Positions 1 through 6,766 of a DNA stretch of 64,000 nt are shown one piece after another. The stretch is from Stenotrophomonas hibiscicola ATCC 19867 (GTDB lineage Bacteria; Pseudomonadota; Gammaproteobacteria; Xanthomonadales; Xanthomonadaceae): assembly GCF_000382065.1 (NCBI RefSeq), contig NZ_KB907502.1, forward strand, positions 310,001-374,000. The letters run 5' to 3'. The notes beneath the pieces are model-generated. The model was not told the origin of the DNA, made no database searches, and saw nothing but the letters and a program-made list of their open reading frames with translations. The translations under genes were made by a program, and so were the position numbers. Within the stretch, counting starts at the first letter, position 1. Each line of letters starts with the position of its first letter.

Positions 1-1704
1 CCGCCGGGCACGGTGAACGTCTACTACGAAGCGGCGACGGTAATCGTCGCACTGATCCTGCTCGGCCGCTTCCTCGAAGCGCGCGCCAAGGGCCGCACCT
101 CGGAGGCGATCAAGCGTCTGGTCAACCTGCAGGCCAAGGTCGCCCACGTGATCCGTGACGGTCGCACCGTCGATATCCCGGTCAATGAAGTGCAGAGCGG
201 CGACGTGGTGGAAGTGCGGCCAGGCGAGCGTGTGCCGGTCGATGGCGAGGTGGTTGAAGGCCGCAGCTACATCGACGAATCGATGATCAGCGGCGAGCCG
301 ATTCCGGTTGAGAAGCAGCCGGGCAGCAGCGTGGTGGGCGGTACGGTCAACCAGAAGGGCGCACTGACGGTGCGCGCCACGGCCGTGGGCGCGCAGACCC
401 TGCTGGCGCAGATCATCCGCATGGTCGAACAGGCGCAGGGCTCGAAGCTGCCGATCCAGGCCGTGGTCGACAAGGTCACGTTGTGGTTCGTGCCGGCGGT
501 GATGCTGGCCGCGCTGGCGACCTTCGCAGTCTGGCTGATCTTCGGCCCGTCGCCGGCGCTGAGCTTCGCGCTGGTCAATGCGGTGGCGGTGCTGATCATT
601 GCCTGCCCATGCGCGATGGGCCTGGCCACGCCGACCTCGATCATGGTGGGGACCGGTCGTGGCGCCGAAATGGGCGTGCTGTTCCGCAAGGGCGAAGCGC
701 TGCAGCTGCTGAAGGATGCGCAGGTGGTGGCGGTGGACAAGACCGGCACGCTGACCGAGGGTCGCCCGCGCCTGACCGACTTCGAGATCACGGACGGCTT
801 CGATCGCAGCACCGTGCTGGCGGCGGTTGCCGCAGTGGAATCGCGCTCTGAACATCCGATCGCCCGCGCCATCGTCGATGCAGCCACTGAACAGGGCATT
901 GCACTGCCGTCGATGGTCGATTTCGAATCGGTCACCGGCATGGGCGTGCGTGCCAGCGTTGATGGTGCGCGGGTGGAGGTCGGTGCCGATCGCTTCATGC
1001 GCGATCTGGGCGTGGACGTCACTTTGTTTGCGGCGCTGGCGGCAGAGCTGGGCACCCAGGGCAAGTCGCCGCTGTATGCCGCCATTGACGGTCGCCTGGC
1101 CGCAATCATCGCGGTATCCGATCCGATCAAGCCGAGCACGCCGGCCGCGATCGCGGCACTGCATCAGCTTGGCCTGAAGGTGGCGATGATCACCGGTGAC
1201 AACGCTGGTACCGCGCAGGCGATCGCGCGCCAGCTCGGCATCGACGAAGTGGTGGCCGAGGTGCTGCCGGAAGGCAAGGTCGAGGCGGTGCGCCGCTTGA
1301 AGACCACACATGGCCATGTCGCCTTCGTCGGCGACGGCATCAACGATGCGCCGGCACTGGCCGAGGCCGATGTCGGCCTGGCGATCGGAACCGGTACCGA
1401 TATCGCGGTGGAATCGGCCGACGTGGTGCTGATGTCGGGTAACCTGCAGGGTGTGCCGAATGCCATTGCGTTGTCGAAGGCGACGCTGGGCAACATCCGG
1501 CAGAACCTGTTCTGGGCCTTCGCCTACAACACGGCGTTGATTCCGGTGGCCGCCGGCGTGCTGTATCCGGTCTGGGGCGTGCTGCTGTCACCGGTGTTCG
1601 CGGCCGGTGCGATGGCCCTGTCCAGCGTGTTCGTGCTGGGCAATGCGCTGCGCCTGCGCCGCTTCCAGCCACCGATGGCGGATGCCGCCGCCGTCACTCA
1701 CTGA
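1..1704 (+). CDS. copA: Cu(I)-exporting P1B-type ATPase, C-terminal part (5' end outside window)
   Basis: Pumps Cu(I) out of the cytoplasm using ATP. The reading frame is open from base 1 and no plausible start is visible, so the N-terminal metal-binding domains and first membrane helices lie to the left. Visible in order: actuator domain with SGEP, the membrane metal-site motif [11 protein letters not shown], the phosphorylation motif DKTGTLTEG, an SEHP nucleotide-binding motif, the hinge [10 protein letters not shown], and last helices with N..YN and MSS residues of the Cu(I) (P1B-1) subgroup. cueR starts 12 nt after the stop, so the two are probably cotranscribed. Identification is firm; only the length is unknown. 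Confidence 0.95.
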   Translation, partial: PPGTVNVYYEAATVIVALILLGRFLEARAKGRTSEAIKRLVNLQAKVAHVIRDGRTVDIPVNEVQSGDVVEVRPGERVPVDGEVVEGRSYIDESMISGEPIPVEKQPGSSVVGGTVNQKGALTVRATAVGAQTLLAQIIRMVEQAQGSKLPIQAVVDKVTLWFVPAVMLAALATFAVWLIFGPSPALSFALVNAVAVLIIACPCAMGLATPTSIMVGTGRGAEMGVLFRKGEALQLLKDAQVVAVDKTGTLTEGRPRLTDFEITDGFDRSTVLAAVAAVESRSEHPIARAIVDAATEQGIALPSMVDFESVTGMGVRASVDGARVEVGADRFMRDLGVDVTLFAALAAELGTQGKSPLYAAIDGRLAAIIAVSDPIKPSTPAAIAALHQLGLKVAMITGDNAGTAQAIARQLGIDEVVAEVLPEGKVEAVRRLKTTHGHVAFVGDGINDAPALAEADVGLAIGTGTDIAVESADVVLMSGNLQGVPNAIALSKATLGNIRQNLFWAFAYNTALIPVAAGVLYPVWGVLLSPVFAAGAMALSSVFVLGNALRLRRFQPPMADAAAVTH

Positions 1705-1715
1705 AGGGATTACCC

Positions 1716-2171
1716 ATGAACATCGGTGAAGCCGCCAAAGCCTCCAGCGTGTCGGCGAAAATGATCCGCTACTACGAACAGATCGGCCTGATTCCCGCCG
1801 CTGATAGAACCGAGTCGGGCTACCGGGCGTATTCGCAGGCGGACATCCACCGCCTGCGTTTCATCCGCCGCGCACGCGATCTGGGCTTCCAGGTGGCCGA
1901 GATCACCGATCTGCTCGGCCTCTGGAACGATACCTCGCGGCACAGCGCCGACGTCAAGCACCTGGCCGAGCAGCACATCGCCGATCTGGAGCAACGCATC
2001 GAGCACATGCGGCAGATGGCCGACACGCTGAAGTCGCTGATCAGCTGCTGCGCGGGCGATGAGCGCCCGGAGTGCCCGATCCTGGAGCGGTTGGGTGAGG
2101 ACGATGGGACGCTGGTACCGGTCGATACCGCGAAGACTGGTGCGGTGCGGCGGCGTACGCACAAGCATTGA
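1716..2171 (+). CDS. cueR: Cu(I)-responsive MerR-family activator CueR
   Basis: Senses cytoplasmic Cu(I) and activates copper-export promoters by untwisting a long-spacer promoter. The 151-aa protein has the MerR winged helix at residues 1-70 (MNIGEAAKASSVSAKMIRYY), a dimerisation helix, and the metal-loop pair of cysteines in SCCAGDERPECPIL, the spacing of CueR-type monovalent sensors. It follows copA by 12 nt. A matching operator with a 19-bp spacer lies in front of the convergent copZ-like gene at 2479-2509. A strong hairpin directly follows the gene. Confidence 0.92.
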   Translation: MNIGEAAKASSVSAKMIRYYEQIGLIPAADRTESGYRAYSQADIHRLRFIRRARDLGFQVAEITDLLGLWNDTSRHSADVKHLAEQHIADLEQRIEHMRQMADTLKSLISCCAGDERPECPILERLGEDDGTLVPVDTAKTGAVRRRTHKH

Positions 2172-2189
2172 CTCGATATCGCATGCATG

Positions 2190-2229
2190 AAAAAGCCCGC
2201 CGGGTGCTGTAGTACCCGGCGGGCTTTTC
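2190..2229. terminator. Bidirectional rho-independent terminator between cueR and copZ-like gene
   Basis: The stem AAAAGCCCGCCGGGT pairs perfectly with ACCCGGCGGGCTTTT around an 8-nt loop. The A-run on the left and T-run on the right let it end transcription from both convergent genes. Confidence 0.9.
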
Positions 2230-2250
2230 AGTATGGGACAGGACAGGGGA

Positions 2251-2445
2251 TCAGGCAGTACGCGGCGGGAAGCCGGCATCGGTCAGTGCCGCCACGATCT
2301 GCGCTTCGCTGGCCGAGGTCTGCACCTGCACTCGGCGGCTGGCCGGATCTGCCTGCACGCTGGCCTGCGGATCGATCAGTTCGATCGCCTTGGTCACGCT
2401 GCGCGCGCAACCGCCGCAGGTCATGCCTTCAACATGGAATTCCAT
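2251..2445 (-). CDS. copZ: Heavy-metal-associated (HMA) copper chaperone, CopZ-like
   Basis: Small cytosolic copper carrier of 64 aa that would hand Cu(I) to the ATPase encoded next to it. It is a single HMA domain with the binding motif GMTCGGC near the N-terminus (MEFHVEGMTCGGCARSV). The start at 2445 is chosen because AAGGAG lies 6 nt upstream on the minus strand; an upstream in-frame ATG would add 14 residues but overrun the promoter. It is convergent with cueR and preceded by a CueR-type promoter. Confidence 0.88.
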   Translation of the reverse strand: MEFHVEGMTCGGCARSVTKAIELIDPQASVQADPASRRVQVQTSASEAQIVAALTDAGFPPRTA

Positions 2446-2478
2446 CCGTAGCTCCTTGGGTGCTCTTGGGGTCGAGTC

Positions 2479-2509
2479 AGTGTGCACCTTCCAACGATGG
2501 CAGGGTCAA
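2479..2509 (-). promoter_or_regulatory. CueR-type promoter/operator of the copZ-like gene
   Basis: Read on the minus strand: TTGACC (-35), a 19-bp spacer, then CACACT (-10). The spacer carries the imperfect 7-7-7 dyad ACCTTCC/GCAGGGT (read on the plus strand at 2486-2506). A 19-bp spacer with a central dyad is the hallmark of MerR/CueR promoters. The -10 is weak, as expected for an activator-dependent promoter. Confidence 0.65.
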
Positions 2510-2538
2510 GTGCCGGGCTGAACGACAGGCAAGGCGGC

Positions 2539-2576
2539 AAAAAAAACGGCAGCCGCCTGTACCAGCGCGGCTGCCG
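2539..2576 (-). terminator. Rho-independent terminator of the TonB-dependent receptor gene
   Basis: On the minus strand CGGCAGCCG pairs with CGGCTGCCG over a 12-nt loop and is followed directly by eight T residues, 69 nt after the receptor stop codon. Confidence 0.88.
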
Positions 2577-2644
2577 TGGAGGAACGTCCCCGCCAGGGCG
2601 GGGCGTGGGTTGCACCGGGCGCGCCCGGGCAACCCGGTGTTGCC

Positions 2645-5600
2645 TTAGAACTTCCAGGTAGCGCCGAAGTACAGCTGGCGGCCTGCATAGGTATTGGAGA
2701 TCAGGCGTGCCTTGGTGTCGCTTCCCAGGTGCACGCGCTGCTCGGACTTGGTGGCGTTGATCACCGAGGCGGTCAGGGTCCAGTCCGGGGTCAGGTTGTA
2801 GGCAACATTCAGATCCAGCTGGTCATACGGTTCGGTGTAGACGGTGAGGCCATTGTTGAGCCCGCCGACCACTTGGCCGCGACGGTTGAACGAAGCGCGC
2901 GCGAGGAACTTCTCGTTCTCGTAGAAGACCGTCACGTTGGCCTGGTTCTTGGCGCTGCCGACCAGCGGCGAGGAGCCGATTTCCTGCCCGTCCAGAACAA
3001 TGGAAGCCAGGTTGGTGTCGTTGTAGGTGTAGTTGGCCTGCACGCCGAAGCCGAAATCGAAGGTGTACTGGCCATACAGCTCGACGCCCTGCGACACACC
3101 ATCGCGGCCATTGGCCTGGGTCTCGTAGCGCTGCACGTTCACCGCTTCACCGTTGATGACCATGGGCGTGTCGCGCACCACCGGCAGGGTGAAGTTGTCC
3201 ACGTTCTTGCGGAACAGGCTGACGCCGGCGACCGCGCCCGGCTGGAAGTACCACTCCAGGCCCAGGTCGAACTGGGTGGCCTTGAACGGCTCCAGCTGCT
3301 TGTTGCTGCCCTGGCCGACCCAGCCTGCGGTCGATGCGCCACCGGCAACGCGGCGATCATTGACGTACTCCTCGCTGTAGTAGCTCAGTGCGCCCGGTGC
3401 TGCGATGTCGGTGTAGCCAGGTCGGGCGATCACCTTCGATGCGGCACCACGCAGCACCAGCGTGTCGGTGATGTCCCATGCGATGTTGAAGCTCGGCAGC
3501 ACGTCGGTGTAGGTGCGGTCCACGCCGATCAGGCTGTAGGTCTTGCTCTGCGCCAGGTCATGCGGCAGGCGCACGAAGCCGCTCTCGCAGCTGTAGGTCG
3601 GGTAGGCCGCAGCGGCGGGGTCGGTGCACGCCATCGGCGCACCGGATGCGTTGTCCAGGAAGTAGTCGTTGAACTTCTCGATCGAGTCGGAAGACTGCGC
3701 GAACTGCTTGGTGCGCACCACACGCACGCCGACATTGCCGCGCAGGCGCTCGGTGCGGAAGTTGGCCTGGAAGTAGCCGGAGTAGATCTTCTCGTTGACG
3801 TTGTAGACGAAGTCTTCCTCGGTACGGTTGTGCGAACCACCGTAGGTCTTGTTCAGATAGTCGATGTACGCCGGGTAGTTGATGCCCGGGAACACGTTGG
3901 CATTGAAGCCACCGGCAATGTTGCTGATCGGATTGGACAGGAAGAAGCCGGGCTGCGCATCGCCGGCAGTCGGATCGCAGCCACTCTGGTAGCGGCTGTT
4001 GTCATAGTCGGCCGGGTCACGGCCGGGGCACACCCAGTAGGTGTTGCCGGTGTTGCGGTGCACCTTGCCGTCGCGGTATTTGGCACCGAACTGGATTGAA
4101 TCCAGCCAACCGGACTCGAACAGCTTGGTCACGTCGGCCTGGAAGTAGTTCTGCTTGACCTCGGTGCGCTTCCACGACGAATCGGTCGAGCCGGTGTCGA
4201 CTTCGGCGATGCCGTTCATCAACTGCTGCTGCAGGTCGGGCGAGAAGGTGGCAGACGGCGTGCCGGTCAGGTCCCATGCGCTGTACTGGTTACCGGACAG
4301 GTAGTCGTTGCCGACCTTGCGGCGCGGCTTGGCCGACATGCGGAAGTTCATCGACGGACCACCTTCGGACCAGGTGCGGCCACCGGTGAACGAGGCCTTC
4401 CACAGCGGGCTGATGTCCCAGTCGATGGTCAGGTCGGCGGTCTGCGACAGCGCCTTTTCCTTGCTGTAGCCACCGGTCAGCTGCGGTGTCGGAATCGTGC
4501 AGTCGTCCGGGCCCCAGCCGCCGGGCTTGAGGCCGGCGGCCTTGGCCTGGTCTTCGCTGCAGTAGTAGGTCTTTCCAGCCAGCTTTTCGAATTGGGCACC
4601 CGTGACGGTGTTGCCGCTGGCATCGAAGTCCAGGCCATTGAGAAGGCGGCCTCCGGCCCAGTTGCCGTCCTGGTTGTAGCGCGCCATGCTCCATTCCGGA
4701 ATCTTCAGCATGTTCTGGGTGTAGTCACCCTGCAGCTCGAAGCGGAAGTAGTTGGCGGTCATCGTGACGTTGTCGACCGGCTTGAACTGGAAGGTCAGCT
4801 GGCCGCCCTTGCGCTCGCGCTTTTCTTCCTTCACCGCGAAGTTGACCGAGGTCGGCATGAAGAAGTCGCTGTAGTTGCCGCCGGTCTGGTTGTTGAAGCC
4901 GGACTTGCCCCACCAGTAGTGGATGCCATCCTGCTGCTGCACGTTGCCATAGGCGTCGCGTGCCCTGCCGGCGCCGTACCACTGGTAGTCCTCGGTGCTG
5001 GCTTCCATGGTGCGGGTCGTGCGCTTCTGCTGCGTCACGCCGACCAGCACGCCGAAACGCTCATCCTTGCTGTGCCACGAATACAGGGCCGAGGCCTGCG
5101 GGTCGATATCGTGGTGGGTATCGGAGGAGGTGCCCTCGAGCGTGACGAAGCCCGAGTTGGACTCCATGTCCAGCGGACGGCGGGTGTGCAGGATGACCGT
5201 GCCGCCGATGCCGCCTTCGTCGATGCGTGCTTCCGGCGACTTGAACAGCTCGGCGCTGGACAGCATGTTCGACGGCAGCAGGGTGTAGTTGAACGAACGG
5301 GTGGCTTCGTCGTTGGTTTCCGACGTGGCCACGTAGTTGCCATTCAACTGGGTCAGGGTCAGGTCCGGCGCAAGGCCGCGCACGCTGACACTCTTGCCTT
5401 CACCACCGCTGCGGGTAATTACCACGCCGGGCACGCGCTGCAGTGCGTCGGCCACGTTCTTGTCGGGGAACTTGCCGACGTCCTCGGCGGTGATCACTTC
5501 GACAACGGCGTTGGCGTCGCGCTTCTGCTCAAGGCTCTTTTCGATGGCGTAGCGGTAGCCGGTGACCTGGACGCTGTCCAGAGTGGTGGCATCCGGCGCG

Positions 5601-5716
5601 CCGGTAGACGTGGCCTGTTGCGCGGCGGCGCCAGCCGGAATGACGGCGGCGGCCAATGCCAGCGCGATGGCCAACGACAGTGCGTCCTGGCCATGCGTAC
5701 GTATTGAATGCTTCAT
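2645..5716 (-). CDS. TonB-dependent outer-membrane receptor of the mannoside locus
   Basis: Outer-membrane transporter of 1023 aa that would import mannose-containing oligosaccharides with TonB energy. It has a signal peptide (MKHSIRTHGQDALSLAIALA, cleavage after AAAQ), a TonB box (LDSVQVTGYR), a plug domain (VADALQRVPGVVITR, SVSVRGLAPDLTLTQLNG) and a long beta-barrel ending GATWKF with the usual terminal Phe. The start at 5716 has GGAG 8 nt upstream; an in-frame ATG at 5722 is too close to it. The substrate is inferred from the divergent GH92/GH2/isomerase genes and from two LacI-type operator copies upstream; a different oligosaccharide cannot be excluded. Confidence 0.9.
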   Translation of the reverse strand: MKHSIRTHGQDALSLAIALALAAAVIPAGAAAQQATSTGAPDATTLDSVQVTGYRYAIEKSLEQKRDANAVVEVITAEDVGKFPDKNVADALQRVPGVVITRSGGEGKSVSVRGLAPDLTLTQLNGNYVATSETNDEATRSFNYTLLPSNMLSSAELFKSPEARIDEGGIGGTVILHTRRPLDMESNSGFVTLEGTSSDTHHDIDPQASALYSWHSKDERFGVLVGVTQQKRTTRTMEASTEDYQWYGAGRARDAYGNVQQQDGIHYWWGKSGFNNQTGGNYSDFFMPTSVNFAVKEEKRERKGGQLTFQFKPVDNVTMTANYFRFELQGDYTQNMLKIPEWSMARYNQDGNWAGGRLLNGLDFDASGNTVTGAQFEKLAGKTYYCSEDQAKAAGLKPGGWGPDDCTIPTPQLTGGYSKEKALSQTADLTIDWDISPLWKASFTGGRTWSEGGPSMNFRMSAKPRRKVGNDYLSGNQYSAWDLTGTPSATFSPDLQQQLMNGIAEVDTGSTDSSWKRTEVKQNYFQADVTKLFESGWLDSIQFGAKYRDGKVHRNTGNTYWVCPGRDPADYDNSRYQSGCDPTAGDAQPGFFLSNPISNIAGGFNANVFPGINYPAYIDYLNKTYGGSHNRTEEDFVYNVNEKIYSGYFQANFRTERLRGNVGVRVVRTKQFAQSSDSIEKFNDYFLDNASGAPMACTDPAAAAYPTYSCESGFVRLPHDLAQSKTYSLIGVDRTYTDVLPSFNIAWDITDTLVLRGAASKVIARPGYTDIAAPGALSYYSEEYVNDRRVAGGASTAGWVGQGSNKQLEPFKATQFDLGLEWYFQPGAVAGVSLFRKNVDNFTLPVVRDTPMVINGEAVNVQRYETQANGRDGVSQGVELYGQYTFDFGFGVQANYTYNDTNLASIVLDGQEIGSSPLVGSAKNQANVTVFYENEKFLARASFNRRGQVVGGLNNGLTVYTEPYDQLDLNVAYNLTPDWTLTASVINATKSEQRVHLGSDTKARLISNTYAGRQLYFGATWKF

Positions 5717-5767
5717 TCCCATCTCTCCCTCTCTCCTGGATTGATCCGGTGACGTGGCACGGACAAC

Positions 5768-5781
5768 TTGAATCGATCTAA
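5768..5781. promoter_or_regulatory. LacI-family operator copy 1 (receptor side)
   Basis: TTGAATCGATCTAA is a near-perfect palindrome (consensus TTRRATCGATYYAA) 52 bp upstream of the receptor start. It is identical to the copy at 6626. It is probably bound by the LacI protein encoded in the adjacent operon. Confidence 0.75.
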
Positions 5782-5888
5782 TTTGAAGTGACTTTGCGGC
5801 TGTCGCCATGTGGGTGGCAGAGCACCGCGCGTGTGGCCTGGTACGTCCTGTTGCTGCTCCCCAACTCCCGGCCATCGCAATGTCGTTC

Positions 5889-5902
5889 TTGGATCGATCT
5901 AA
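5889..5902. promoter_or_regulatory. LacI-family operator copy 2
   Basis: TTGGATCGATCTAA differs from copies 1 and 3 in one base. It lies 121 bp from copy 1, a distance that could allow repressor looping across the receptor promoter. Confidence 0.7.
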
Positions 5903-6027
5903 GCGATGGGCGGGCGATTTTTAGCACGGGTCGCCCGTGGGCGCATGCTGCTGCGCAATATGGTACTGGCGTGGCGAAGGGATGACGGTTTGCTGAAATC
6001 AGTGAAATCGTTTTCGTGCGCAGGGGA

Positions 6028-6226
6028 AGGGTGGGTCGGCAGGGCTGCGCCCTGCACCTGCTTCAAGCCAGGGCAACGTCTACAGCCAAAGCCAAAGCGG
6101 CTCTGGGTTGTCTGTGGCTTGGCGGGGCGGTGTGGGCTGGCAGGACACGCCGTAAACCCGTCCCTGGGGGCTCGATGGCGCCATCCATGGCGCCAACGGT
6201 CCTGCCAGCCCACACCGCCCCGCCTT
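6028..6226 (+). repeat. Nested-stem repeat element A
   Basis: The unit begins with the small palindrome GGCAGGGCTGCGCCCTGC (6038-6055), continues with CTTCAAGCCAGGGCAAC, then forms a 104-bp stem at 6121-6224 whose 26-nt arms are perfectly complementary. The loop carries ACGCCGTAAACCCGTCC and an inner hairpin GGCGCCATCCATGGCGCC. Element C at 61463-61652 has the same arms. It is paired with the inverted element B. Confidence 0.85.
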
Positions 6227-6277
6227 CGACAGTTTCCCGGTGACGGTTGCATTGATCCTGGTGCGGCATGGGGTCAT

Positions 6278-6318
6278 GGGGTCAGATCCGTTTTCCTTTG
6301 GAAAACGGATCTGACCCC
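6278..6318. repeat. Perfect 41-bp palindrome
   Basis: GGGGTCAGATCCGTTTTCC is followed by TTT and then its exact reverse complement. A diverged relative is at 49488-49527, and a half-site (GGGGTCAGATCC) lies between elements C and D near 61730. Confidence 0.8.
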
Positions 6319-6346
6319 CGATTGTTTCGCTATCTGACAGAGATTC

Positions 6347-6369
6347 ATCCACGCATGGCGTGGATCTAC
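6347..6369 (-). repeat. SMAG/REP palindrome (single)
   Basis: ATCCACGCATGGCGTGGATCTAC: an 8-bp stem followed by CTAC, i.e. GTAG-headed on the minus strand. It lies between nested-stem elements A and B. The same palindrome recurs at 19130-19152. Confidence 0.75.
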
Positions 6370-6390
6370 AGATCGCGGAAATCTGTCGAA

Positions 6391-6582
6391 GGCGGGGTGG
6401 GTCCGGTTGCGGGGGGGGCCGCGGCATGGATGCCGCGGCCAAGCCCCCAGGGACGGGTTTACGGCGTCCCCCGCAACCGGACCCAGCCCGACTCCCCACA
6501 GGAAACCAGCTTCTGCTGTTGCTGTTGCTGTTGCTCCAGCTCGGAGCGGGTACAGGGCGCAGCCCTGCCGAACACCCCCTCA
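6391..6582 (-). repeat. Nested-stem repeat element B
   Basis: Same plan as element A but inverted. A 102-bp stem at 6391-6492 has arms GGCGGGGTGGGTCCGGTTGC and complement. It is followed by a GTTGCT microsatellite and the palindrome AGGGCGCAGCCCTGCC. Arms differ from element A while the inner sequence (CGCCGT, ATCCATGC core, minus strand) is conserved. The 48 bp starting at 6369 recur exactly at 61754. Confidence 0.85.
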
Positions 6583-6625
6583 TGCTGCGCCGCAGAATGC
6601 ATTCGGCTGAACCTGCATGCTCTAC

Positions 6626-6639
6626 TTGAATCGATCTAA
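6626..6639. promoter_or_regulatory. LacI-family operator copy 3 (GH92 side)
   Basis: TTGAATCGATCTAA, identical to copy 1, lies 128 bp upstream of the GH92 start. It is the expected control site for the GH92-lacI-transporter-kinase-isomerase transcript. Confidence 0.75.
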
Positions 6640-6766
6640 ATACACGGTCTGGTGGGTCAGGCGTCATTCCAGGGGGAGCTCTCTGCCAGTCACGGCGGGA
6701 CTCAGCGGAACGGTGCCGAACGACCCCGGCCGTCTGCCTCCGCGTCATCGACTACAGGAACCCGAC

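Larger units (their letters stand above)
5717..6766. other. Divergent regulatory region carrying three operators and an inserted repeat pair
   Basis: The gap between the receptor and GH92 holds no credible gene. It contains two LacI-type operators near the receptor, one near GH92, and between them about 550 bp of repeats: two nested-stem elements in opposite orientation, a perfect 41-bp palindrome and one SMAG palindrome. Short open frames inside the repeats are by-products of the palindromes. Confidence 0.8.

Noticed and set aside
2576-4099. Long plus-strand open frame (507 aa) opposite the TonB-dependent receptor
   Set aside because: It is antisense to a clear receptor gene with signal peptide, TonB box and terminal Phe; its composition (Val/Gly/Ala/His-rich) is that of a high-GC shadow frame.
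6268-6639. Open frames within the repeat elements (also 5906-6337, 19138-19809, 61707-62033)
   Set aside because: They are translations of palindromes, seen in several frames with similar low-complexity peptides (e.g. [11 protein letters not shown]-like), without ribosome-binding sites.
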